Shown piece by piece: positions 37,901 through 58,400 of a stretch of DNA of 64,000 nt (the stretch's first letter is position 1; each line of letters opens with the position of its first letter). Where the stretch lies: NCBI GenBank assembly GCA_033439265.1, contig JAVTVX010000002.1, forward strand, positions 15,403,674 through 15,467,673. Reading direction: 5' to 3'. Origin of the DNA: Dillenia suffruticosa. Taxonomy: Eukaryota > Streptophyta > Magnoliopsida > Dilleniales > Dilleniaceae. The notes under the pieces were generated by a model. It had not been told where the DNA came from and ran no database searches. It saw only the letters and a list, made by a program, of their open reading frames with translations. A program made the translations under genes and the position numbers.

Positions 37901-40455
37901 CATGTTAAATAATAGTGTATGGTTTCTATTTGATTTAGTAATATTGCATTGTTCGGAGGTGCAAGTAGAGTTAAAGTTTATGGTTGCACATTTTTGAAGC
38001 AAGCTTTAGTGGTTTATTTTTCAAAGGTTGCTGTTCGTATCTCGTAGAGTGTCAATTTTTGAGCAAACACCTACTTCGTGCTCTACCGATGTTTTTGTAT
38101 TTCTTTTGTTGTGAATAGAATTCCTTCTTTTAATGCAAAAAAAAAAAAAAAAAAAAAAATCAAAAATCAAAAATCAAAAATCAAAAATCAGTGCTTGTTG
38201 CAATTCTTAAATATCCCTCATCAAGTAAAAGTTTTCACTCATGCAACCAACACAAACTTCAGGCATGGTTGTAAGACTACTTAAATGCTTTATTCTTGTT
38301 CCTGCATTCTTTGTACAGTTGAGAATGTTTCTGATACATTAGCAACTTTGTTGGCTCATCTATCTATACGTGAATTGGCAAATATGATTTTCTTCCAGCT
38401 TGTGTTCAGTGAATTGGCTGGCAGATATATTTGGCATATGAATAGGTGTCTGTATGTGCTTGTTTGCATGTAGTTGTGCTGGTTGGGCACTTCATTGGAC
38501 ACAACTACATTAGAAGGTTTTGATGCCAGCAAGTTTTGGTGCTATGTTGCTGTTCGTTGATTACTTGACACTCAGTTTATGTATCGTCATATCATGCCAT
38601 ATAATATCTTGTTTTCTTATTAGCCTGCTCCATCTATTGGGCTCCCCTCTTTTCCTACACCTTAGAAAAGAGAAATGCTACTCCAGCTGCAATTTTCTTT
38701 TTAATAGTTGATGTGGTAGTCTTTTCACATGTGAAAATTAATTTCGTTTCAAAAAAATTGTATTGGAAACTTGACTATGTAGCGCACATTGCTGCTACAT
38801 TAAACATGATTAGAATTATGACTGAGATGTTCATCAAGAGCAGTGTCTCCCAAAAGTAAAGAAAAATAATTAAGAAACTGAAAAAGGAAAAAAGTTGTGG
38901 CTCCCAACCTCTCCACAATTTGTTGCTGTTATTGCTTTCACAGGATTCTCTCTTATTTGGGATTTTGCATGCTTTCTGATTGCAGATCCAGTCATTTTTA
39001 GCTGGTGTCCCCTATATCGTTATTGGGTTCAGGTATGGCTTGCTCCCAAAGTCACTATTTTCTTGTTCAAAGGCCTGATGCCAAGTCCACTCCATCCACC
39101 TCTCTTATCTCCTGCATTGCTTCTTGTACTCAATAGCACTAGGTTACAGCGTGATAATAACGTAGGTAGAGAAACATAATTGGAAATGAAAATTGATGGA
39201 AGCGTGGTATTTTTGGTGTTATATCTGCAAAGAGAAACTACTCTTTCCCTCTCCTGCTGTCCCTGCATGCATGTGCATCCCCACTCCCCAAAAAAAAAAA
39301 AAATGAAAAGGTGACCTTCATAGAGCCAACCAGTCGTTGCTATAATAATTTATGCTTTTTGTTGCTGTAGATGGTTAGTAGATTATCTTACCTCAAATAT
39401 CTCTGGTTCCTATGGAATGTTGTCTGTATATAGGGATGATGCAGGCAGACTTGTTCGTACCGAGAGACTAAGAACCAAAGATATAACACAGAGAGTGAAA
39501 ATGAAGAATTATTGGCAGGTGAGTTTCTGCAACTTGATGCAAGGGAAACATGTAGTTTTGCACTCGGGGCCAATTAGCTTGTGGGCCAGAGGTGCAAAAT
39601 TTTCCAGTTTATTTGTTAGACAATCATAGGGTGGGGAACATTCATTTCACTGTGCAAACTATATTTCCTGAGGCTATCATCCCATACAGAAGGGCAGACC
39701 ATGTCCAGTGCTATATTCTGCCCACTCCTGTCTTTCGACAAAGTTATAACCATGTGAAAGGGTTTTTTTTTTTTTTTTTTTTTTAGTGAAAACCCAACCT
39801 AAGGTCCTTTTTAGATGCAGAAAAGGCAAAACAAAGACAAGCCAACTTGTGTCTTGAACATGAAAGATCTTGTTATCATTTCTTTTCTTTGTTCATTTAT
39901 TTGCCATCTTTATCAAAAATTATATACCTTTTATTCTGTGTATGATGCTTACTGAATTAGAGAATTGCTATTCAAAATACAATTGCCATTCAAAGCAGTC
40001 TACTCCCCTCCTCTGACATCCCCACCACCACATGCACACAAAAGACTGCATTGAAGGAGGTTGTTTTATAGCCTTTTGTCCCCCCCCCTCTATTTTGCCT
40101 TATTGAATTAGATAATTGTTGTGTAAAAGAAACTAGGAATTGACATTAATTAATTACACTTGCTTGGCAGGGAGGTGTATGCCTAGCTTTTGCGGATGAG
40201 GTCTTATGCTGGCTATATGGAACAGTGAAAGAGAGTGAGTTAACTAACCCAGACTATCCCTCTTTCCTGCTGCTTTTTGGTCCCTGAGATTGTGAGATGG
40301 AGGATGTTCCTAGGAATTGACATATTGTCTTCATGACTTTTTCAGATGAAGACTACATACTGCAATTTGCTCCACCTTTTAGCCGTTTAGAGCTTCTACA
40401 GGCTAATTCCTGCCCAGATGCCATTACCAGCCATGTCGAGCAATTGCAAGTATAA
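29459..40455 (+). CDS. DXO1: DXO/Rai1-family NAD-cap and decapping nuclease, plant DXO1
   Basis: Thirteen exons join in frame to 532 aa: 29459-29864, 33993-34240, 34678-34743, 34876-34954, 36215-36294, 36386-36409, 36584-36708, 37238-37448, 37640-37693, 38986-39032, 39434-39518, 40171-40234, 40346-40455. Arabidopsis DXO1 has 544 aa. The catalytic core is seen as YWGYRFE (E351), GAEMDCCD (E391, D393) and VELKTSRE (E407, K409), the metal-binding residues of DXO enzymes. The plant-specific extension is low-complexity: Ser tract 34-52, SR/GSG repeats 62-89, acidic 90-123, then an RG/Pro-rich stretch. FRNNLNK has Asn after Arg where animal enzymes have Gly; in Arabidopsis this change weakens activity. 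Plant DXO1 removes NAD caps, and its N-terminal extension binds the cap methyltransferase RNMT1 (family knowledge). Databases label it chloroplastic, but I see no clear transit peptide. Confidence 0.96.
31867..31902 (+). repeat. CT microsatellite in DXO1 intron 1
   Basis: A pure CT run, read directly. It sits at the left side of a repeat-like block (about 31.7-32.5 kb) that also contains clustered palindromic words. Confidence 0.93.
32005..32285. repeat. Cluster of palindromic TATCGT/ACGATA words in DXO1 intron 1
   Basis: CATCGTAATTACGATG (32074-32089) is a perfect 16-bp palindrome. TATCGTAGTTACGATA (32243-32258) is nearly perfect. Between them lie AGTAACGATAAG, TGTAACTATGATAAAG, ATATCGC and CTGTAACTATTATA, variations on the same word. 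This looks like part of an old mobile element inside the intron; its ends were not defined. Confidence 0.5.
34402..34602. repeat. Foldback (inverted-repeat) element in DXO1 intron 2
   Basis: The left arm contains GAGATGATAGCTGGAATAAC (34439-34458) and the right arm, reverse-complemented, reads GAGATGATAGCTGGAAAAAC. The pairing extends outward through GGAAATTAAT/GGAAATCAAT and inward through AACCAAATAGA/AACCAAAGAGA, with weaker pairing towards both ends, around a centre near 34500. It would fold into a hairpin of about 200 nt in the pre-mRNA. A small non-autonomous MITE-like insertion is the simplest explanation; target duplications were not established. Confidence 0.75.
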
Positions 40456-42257
40456 ACATGGAGAGTTCCTAAAAGTAATCCAGCGCTGTACTAAAACTCA
40501 TGGTGGAAGTTTAATTTCCTGGGGTCTGAAATTTGGAAGTCTTGCTTCAACCAGATAAAACAGTCATACTTGGTCATGCAATGCTTCATCAGTTGCCTCC
40601 ATCTCCTTGTGGAACAATTTTGATCTGCGTAAATCTACCTGGACCGTTGGTGAAATCGCAGAAATGCCCTGCACCATTTTATCTTATATGCAAAAAAAAA
40701 AAAAATAATGGGAAATGTTTACCAGAATTTGATGAAAAATTATTGCATTGATGCTGAAAGTGCATCTAATGTAGTACCATCTCTTAACCAATAACTGTTT
40801 ATGAGAAGTTCTTGTTGGACTATCATCCATTATTCCTTTTGACAGAACTTGTGTTTCATCAATTAGGGTAGCTGAGTGACAAAGTAACGTGGATTATGCA
40901 CTATAGAATTGACTTCACAATTATTGATTATATCAATTAAAAAAAAACAGTAATCTTGAACAAATCATTTTTTGAAAGAACAAGGTAATCTTCAAACACC
41001 GTTAATGACTGCAGGTCCTGATGATGTAGTTGAGAGCTCATTCAAATTGGGTGATAGTCCTTTAAATAAGTTTGGAAGATTGAGATTAATATTAAACTTG
41101 TCTATTATCGGAGTCAAATTCGAGCATTGAATCAACGGGATCTTGGGTTAGCATGGTACTAGATGGAGGTGGGTTTGCTTTACAAATACCTATTCCGTTA
41201 ACCCAAGTGTAGAACCAGTGTGATGAGCAGTTTTGGGGTTTTTGTGATTTACAGATCTGCAACTATTATCAGAAAGTATTTCATTAAAGAAGATTATGAC
41301 GTTCAAGTCATAAAGAGCAATGTTAAAAAAATAAGAAACAGGTTGAGAAGAGTCGTGAGATAATGTTATGTATAGAGTTTTTAATAACGTATCTAATTGG
41401 TTGTTTGCACTGAATATATATAGTATACCTGTATGGTAAATCTCGTATATATTTAGGGATGTATGAGCCATATTTTCCTTGATGGATGATTGTTGAGAAT
41501 TTTCTGAAATCACTGAAACTGTGTCAAGAATCTCTAAAAGATTTAGAGTCCTGTCAGTTAGGAAAAGTTTAGACTATCATGGAGGTCCCTAACCTTATAT
41601 GGAGTATTCACTAAGATTTGTTTCCTTATTGATAAGTACTTTCTCGAGAGTTGAGGAGATTTATATCCAATTAGTAAAACGTATCTAATGAGAAGTGGAA
41701 TAACATAGAGATCTGAGAGTCGAGAGTGGGGATAACTAAGGGGTTAGAGAATAGTTGACTTATCGAAAGATCAACAAAGAGAGCACTTAGCCAAGAGACC
41801 AATAATTATTTTTACGATCCAATGGACTCGAATGATTTTTGTTTTACGATAATAAACCGTTTGACTATATACCATTAGTACCCAACGTTAATCTCTTAAT
41901 TTTATTTTTTAAATTCGAATTCTACCCCCCCCCCCCCCCCCCCCCCGGGGCGGCCCGCCGCCCCTCTCCTCTCTCTCCATGCTAATGTCTTCCTTGTAAC
42001 TGAAAAAATAAAATTCAAGTATTAAAATTTTGATTATTTATTTAATGAAAGGGAAAATGAAGGCGGTGCCTAAGCCCATTACGGCTATCCTTAGGCTGTC
42101 GAATACAATTCTGTAAATTAAAATATTTCTCTCACGTGAGCTCCGCGTGATCGGTGGTATTATGTTCTGCAAGCCCCAACCCCAGGCTTTTCCAAACACC
42201 GACTATCTGCTGAGTTCCATTTTCTTCTTTGCGGTCGATAGGGAGAGGGAGGGAGAG
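40456..42257. other. DXO1 3' flank and CCDC97 promoter region
   Basis: No further gene was recognised. A C22 run at 41925-41946 runs into GGGGCGGCCCGCCGCCCC (41947-41964), strongly unlike the AT-rich surroundings. Promoter-like elements for the next gene are GCCCATTA (about 42075) and a CACGTG G-box (42133-42138), about 120 bp before the likely start codon. Confidence 0.6.
42133..42138 (+). promoter_or_regulatory. G-box CACGTG upstream of the CCDC97 gene
   Basis: The sequence TCACGTGA lies 120 bp before the chosen ATG. It is a binding core for plant bZIP and bHLH factors; whether it is used here is an inference from position. Confidence 0.4.
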
Positions 42258-42528
42258 ATGCTGGTAGAGGAAACAACCAGCGGCACTGGAATAATGAAGA
42301 GTTCAGCTATGGAAGCAATGGCAGAGAGGCTCTCAAATCTCTCACTGGAGACCCTCTACTTCCCTCGCTCCATCCAATCCTCTGCCACCACTCCTTCTCA
42401 ACGCAAATCCATCTTCCTCGACCTCCTCTCTCGCGACCCCTCTATCTTTCTAGGTACGTAACACACACACACATACACTCTCTCTCTCGCTCTCTAACTT
42501 CCATTGTTTCTCACAGAACTCTATGGCC

Positions 42529-42559
<31 letters not shown>

Positions 42560-45500
42560 AACTTCCATTGTTTCTCACAGAACGCTATGGCTCTCACTTA
42601 ACACCAGAGGAATTGGAACAATTCGAAACCCTAAAAGACAACTACGAAGTCAGTTGGCACATAACCCATTTGAAAACCCTAATGACTCCTCCAACGAAAG
42701 AGCAATTGAAGTTGAGGGAAGTCAGGGTGAGGAATCGGAGGAGGGCGTATATGGAGAAGTTGGTGTGCGAGGGGGAGTATTTTTCCGAGGAGGCCATGAG
42801 AGAGAGAGAGCCTTATCTGCATCATGAGTATGTGGGGAAGTTTCAGGATGTGAGTGGAAGGGGGATGGCGAGACCAGGAGAGCGGTGGTCGGAAACCTTG
42901 ATGAGGCGGTCCGAGGAAGCAAGGCTTGTGCAGAAGATTAGACAGGAGCAGATGATGTTGGGTGTTGATAAGAGGGAGTGGGTTGGGAATGTGGGTGAAG
43001 AAGAAGAAGAAGAAGAGGAGGAGGAGGAGGAGGAGGAGGAGGAGGAGGAGGAGGTCGAGGAGGAGGAAGAAGAGGAAATCAAACAAGGAGGGGTTAAAAA
43101 ACCAAATGGAGGCTCAAATTCCTCAGAAGAGGTAATGTTTTGATTGCTTCTTGTCATTTCCATGTTTATGTTAGTTCATATTTCTAGGCAATTTCGTTGT
43201 TTGAGCCCATTATCCATGTTGCTCATTTGATCATGAATGTTCTTGTTGAGATTTCAAGTAATCTGAGTCGTTTGTGAATGGCTTGTGGTTTGCCTCGTTT
43301 ATAGCTTAGGTTGGCTTATTTAACCAGTTAAATGAGTTTCTCATGTATTCGCTTGTTCATTTAACATGTGTCATTGAATGGGCTGGCTTGTTTATCCGTG
43401 AGGTCATTCAACTAGGCAAATAAACGGTGGTTAAATAAGATTCTGAGGGTTATTTATAAATGGGTCTTAGCTTGGTATAACTTGCTCTTTTGAATTGTTT
43501 TTATCTGAATTTAGAACTTAAAAATTTCGATTAAGACCGTGATATGATGATCTAGAAATTGAGGTTAGTGAGATTTTCACAACCAGCAGTAGCTTAGAAC
43601 TTGGAGGTCCTTTTTGTTTTGTAGAACCAGTTTATCAAAGGTGATATGGCACACCATTGGCTTCTATTATTTTACTTGATGCCCTTTTAATAGCTTCACC
43701 TTGGTTTTATTCTGTAATTTTCTTGAATGCCTTTCAAGTATTCCAATTAGGTGACTTGGGGCCAAGTGGGAAGTTTTGGGGCGTTTTCCTTGCTATTTTT
43801 GGCAGAATTTGCATCTTGTTGCCCTTGAGAAGTGTGCAATAGAAATTTTACTTGGGTAAAATCTATTTTGGACTGCTAATCCTCTACTAGGATATGTATG
43901 TTGAGGATGATTGTTTGATTTTTCTAAACTGCAAAAAATATGGAAGCAAAGAACTCCCGTAATTTCATGTTGTAGATCTTCCTTTCTTGTAAATAGCTCA
44001 AATGTTAAGAGTTATGAGATGGCTGCTGGCAATATGTATTAACCAGATAGAAGTATTTTGGAAAAGAAATGAAAAGGAAAAAAAAAAAAAGCAAGTTGCT
44101 TTTCCAAGAAGAGGATAGACATATTCTTTCTAGAACTCGTAGCTCTAATGTAAATTTTAACATCTGTTTCTTAATCTCAACTTTTGTAGATTCCGATCTT
44201 TATTGTTCTCTTTTAATTTCATATGGCCCATTTGTTTGGGCTTTATCTTTAAGTTTCACATCAAAATAATAAATGCAAAAGAGTAAGAAAATTTGGTTCC
44301 TATGTCCAAGTGCAAGTATCTTTAGTTGAGTGATTGAGTTGAAACTAAAGTATCTGCAACAATTGGACAAGATCGGTGATGTTGGCCTAGAGAAGACATT
44401 ATTGCTGCCAGATAAAAAGTGGTAGTATGACAAATTGGACTTTCAATTAAGATGAACCTTCACAACAATGTGTAGGAAAGATCCATCATGCCTAAAATCC
44501 TGAATTCTAACCTTAACCTGAAGAACCTTTATGCCTAATTTCATTTAAGCAGTGTGCAAACCGAGGAACAACTTGGGAGAAGCGGCAAAATAGAAGTCAA
44601 AGAACAAAAGCCGGAAGGCTACAAAGATGAGGAATCAATAATAAAGTGTAACAATATCCAAAATATAATTAGCGAAAGAAGTAGCCAAGAATGAAGTCCA
44701 ATCATCCTTGCTGTTCTTTCTCCTCTCTTCATATTATTGTTGCTTGTAAGCCCTCCAACACAAGTAGAAACAAAGGGGAAAAAATGTGATTTCCTATTTA
44801 TTGGCACTGTTACGCTCCACGTGATGTCCACAACCCCCATAGTAGTGTCTGATTTGGAACCAATATCAAGCTCAACAAGGACAAAGCAATGTCCTGTAAA
44901 TTTCTGATCCAAGAGTAGTGCAGAGTTAACGGTCGTGATTTCAGGCATATATTAGGCATTCTTTGTAGAGATAAATCTTGATGGAGAATTCTTTAAGCTG
45001 CCTTCTGAGCAGGAGAGATATCCTTAGATGAGTTGTCTTGCTTTACAAGTATCTGCAAGGGAAAATGTAGGTCTTGACCTTGACGGTCACCAGCTTGTAC
45101 TTGTATGATGACATTACGTAAAAGTCGTTTGACCTTTTACCTTTCTTTTTCATTCATCCTCTATGTTGTTTCATCATAATACATGCATTTGTGGTTGTAT
45201 AACTTGGGGTCAATGTGGTGAAATATTTATAACAGATATTTGGAAGAAAGCTTTGAACTTCCCTAATGGAAAAAAAAATAAGCCTATTCAATAAACTTGA
45301 TGTACAAAAAATATTTTGATCAGTTAATTAAAATCTCTTTGTAAATAGAAATGTAAATAAATACTTTTCAGATAATGTGCAAGGTGCAGACATTCACATG
45401 CGAATCAAAACTGTGGCAAAATGAAACACCAAGATAGCTCCTGCTGGCATTCTTTGTGTCAATCATGATAATAAAGGAAACTAAATCAATTCTGCTTATG

Positions 45501-46359
45501 GAAGCCACCGGATATATAAATATCATGTCTTCAGGTCTATTGCAAGTATTTTTGTGTCTTCAATGTAATCTGTTTTTCTGCACCATTTCTACCTGCTTGT
45601 TTATAAGGCCCATATTTTCGAAACTATATTTGATTGGCCTTGTTATAATATGATTTTTAGTCTTCAAATCGGGGGCATTTCATTTATCCTGCATTTTGAG
45701 AATCATGATCTGCAGGAATTGTTGATCGGGTCAGTTCTATCCATGTCTTGTAGCAAATTTCACCTTGATATATACATTCAACTGATACATTGCCCACGGA
45801 TGGCCTGTTTGATATGAGACAGATAACGGTTACCATCTGAAAAAATTCACTATCTGGAAAGTGACTGCATCTAGTGCCAATTTGGGGGGAGAGTAAAATA
45901 ACAATGATTGCAATGAGGATGAGTGTTGCTTTATGTTTCTCAAAAAACATAAATAAAAGAACCACCACAAAGACGCATATTTTTCTTCTACTTTTAGCAG
46001 GAAAGTTTTGTTGATTGCGGAGTTGCAGTCTAGGGTTTTCAGAATCCAGCTGTCTTATAGTATTAACTGTTTTGTTTGTTCAATAACTTAACCAGGCGGC
46101 CATGGACCATCAAGTTGCAACCAGCTCTTCTCGTTGCACGAATGGGAGGTCCACTGAAGGAGCTGGTCCAACTTTGTCTGAAGCTGAGATGCAAGATCAG
46201 ATGGATCAATTCACGGACATCATGCAGCAAAAATTTCTGTCAGGAGAAGATCATCAGCATTTAGATTACTCAAAAATCGACGATGATGAGACTCTTGATG
46301 ATCACTGGATGAGGGAGGCCAACCAAGATGCCGAGGAAAAATACTTTGAAGAAGATTAA
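42258..46359 (+). CDS. CCDC97/DUF2052 family protein
   Basis: Three exons join in frame (42258-42453, 42581-43131, 46096-46359) to 336 aa. Family signs are PSQRKSIFLDLLSRDP (about 49-64), RNRRRAYMEKL, the conserved YFSEEAMREREPYLHHEYVG (split here across residues about 130-149), MARPGERWSETLMRRSEEA, and the C-terminal DYSKIDDDE...EEKYFEED. Human CCDC97 associates with the SF3B splicing factor, so a nuclear role in splicing is likely, but this is inferred by homology. Residues 205-231 are 26 Glu and one Val, coded by GAA/GAG repeats. A second in-frame ATG at 42294 (MKSSAMEAMAERL) could be the true start. The GTG at 42147 and ATG at 42162 extend the frame into leader-like sequence and were not chosen. 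The acceptor of intron 1 is duplicated 64 bp upstream. Intron 2 is 3.0 kb. Confidence 0.9.
42491..42590 (+). repeat. 64-bp tandem duplication carrying a second 3' splice site
   Basis: A 29-bp block starting TCTCTAACTTCCATTG and ending CTCACAGAAC is at 42491-42519 and again at 42555-42583, each followed by a near-identical CTATGGC, with a CT tract between. Both copies contain TTTCTCACAG, so two equivalent acceptors exist, at 42516 and 42580. The downstream one keeps the CCDC97 frame (Glu-Arg-Tyr-Gly); the upstream one shifts the frame. Confidence 0.93.
42997..43077 (+). repeat. GAA/GAG repeat encoding a poly-Glu tract
   Basis: 27 codons, all Glu except one Val (43054-43056), inside CCDC97 exon 2. 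The left part is pure GAA, the middle pure GAG, and the right mixed. It is likely to vary in length between individuals. Confidence 0.95.
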
Positions 46360-47257
46360 CAGCTTTTGTAACTCATATGAACGTTTTCCCTTCTTTGTTA
46401 ATTTTCAGATGTTTTTGTGTAATTAACTTGTATAACCTTTTGAATATATATAGGCTGTTATTAGCAAGTTTCCAGCACATCACCAGCTTGTTCTTTTTTA
46501 TGCTTGTAGTTGTTCAATTTGGTTTGCATTCAAATCAAGAATAAAGCCCTTTGATGCTGATTTTTATTCGGATTCTACGCTTGTTGAACCTTTGGAATCA
46601 AAATCACCATGTGCAGTTTTTCAACTCGGCACGCAGTTCCAACTGATCCACAATCGAAGTTTCAAAAGACCAAAACCTAGTTGCGAAAACTTTGTCCAAT
46701 CTCTTTAAGTACTAGGCAAGAGGCTTATGTCATTGACTACAACACCATTGATAGTTTTGTATTATTTGGAAACTTTTTTTTTTTTTTTTTTTTTTATTTT
46801 CTGAATTCAAAATGGTTTCATATGAACTTCCTCCATTATTGCTTGCACTAGCGATAATGGTGATGCCGGCAGAGACTAATATTTTTTTTTTTACTTAGAC
46901 TTATATATCTAAACTTCATTCAGGTAATTATAGAATATATCTTTATTTTAATAAAATTTGAACTACATGGGAGAAATTGAGCTATTAGTATGCTAAATGC
47001 ATATTGAGTGTAGGGACGAAGAGATTCATCAAGTTCGAATCTCTTCTATGTATCAAAAAATAAATAATTGATAACCCCGTCATTCATAACATATAGAATA
47101 AATACTCCTAATAATTCCATTAAATCAAATATTAATAAGATGTATAAATAATTTTCCAGAGAGCATTCATTACAAAAGAGCCTTGATGATATTTAAAATA
47201 ATAAAATACAAATATAATATTGCCACATTAATCTTTAGAAAATCGATAAGAGGTTCT

Positions 47258-47296
<39 letters not shown>

Positions 47297-48270
47297 CTTC
47301 AAGTAATCTGTGCATGGATTAGTATTTTATGAAATTTGTCACCTAAGTTTTTAAATAAAATTATATATTATTATAAAAGGAGTTTAGTTTTAAATATCTT
47401 TTACATAGTTTTTGTATTATTTTAAGTTTTAAATTTATGGTTAATTTATTTTAAAAGCGTGAGTTGAATATTGATATCTTATATTTATATGTATATTTTT
47501 TGATAAAATATTTAAATAAAGACATTAATTTTTTATGTTATTTTTCTTAATATTGTATCTAATATCGAAAATGATATTTATATCATGATTTTATTCCAAT
47601 TACATAAATGTTTAAAACAATTTTCAGAAAAATATTTTCTGAAATGAATTTTCTAGAAATTATTTTCAAAAAATCATCGATTTGTTTATTTTTTTGAACA
47701 TATTTAATGAATATCTCTTAAATTTACGTGTTTGTTCGATTATTATTTATATTTAATTATTTTTAATTGATTTACATTGTTACTTTTTACAAAATTTATA
47801 TTATATAGACGTTATTTTCAAAAAATTCTTTGTATATAAATAAGATTTTTGATAATAAACAAATTAAAGTTAAAAAATATATTTTTAATATTTTTATAAT
47901 TAAAGAAAAAATATTAATATTATTTCATAATATTAATATTTTTTTCGCTTATAAATATAATACCAATTCCTTTGCATCGTGATAACCAAATTTCCAGAAA
48001 TTCATATGGTGAGTTTTTGGTGGCCAAGTTATCCTCTCAAACTCCACCGGTATCCATCTACGAATTTTTCGTGACTCTCTCTCTCATACCATTTTTGTCG
48101 TCTTTCTCTCTCTTTAAAGTGCACACATCCGTTCTCTCTCTTAATATCTCTCTCTCTCTCTCCCTCCCCTCTTTGGAATTCGAAGTTGCAAGAAAGAAAG
48201 AGAGAGAAAGAAACAACTGTCACTCTCTCTATTTCTGTCTCCTCAGATTAGTGGAAATCCTCAAAACTCT
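46360..48270. other. CCDC97 3' flank and CK2-beta promoter region
   Basis: An AATAAA poly(A)-type signal is at 46540-46545, 180 bp after the CCDC97 stop. The rest is very AT-rich, with poly-T runs near 46770-46795 and 47259-47296. From about 48040 the sequence becomes CT-rich, as in the leader of the next gene. No open frame with family features was seen. Confidence 0.55.

Positions 48271-48272
<2 letters not shown>

Positions 48273-48308
<36 letters not shown>
48273..48308 (+). repeat. GA microsatellite directly before the CK2-beta ATG
   Basis: A pure GA run of about 18 units abuts the start codon at 48309, so it forms the end of the mRNA leader. Confidence 0.95.

Positions 48309-58400
<10,092 letters not shown>

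Noticed and set aside
42147..42257. Longer start for the CCDC97 gene
   Set aside because: The frame opens at GTG and the added residues look like translated leader; plant relatives start near MKSSAMEAMAERL.
42504..42827. 107-codon frame beginning at the upstream duplicated acceptor
   Set aside because: It is the frame-shifted reading of CCDC97 exon 2 through the CT tract; not a separate gene.
42679..43163. Minus-strand Leu-, Phe- and Ser-rich frames
   Set aside because: Antisense shadows of the GAA/GAG repeat exon.
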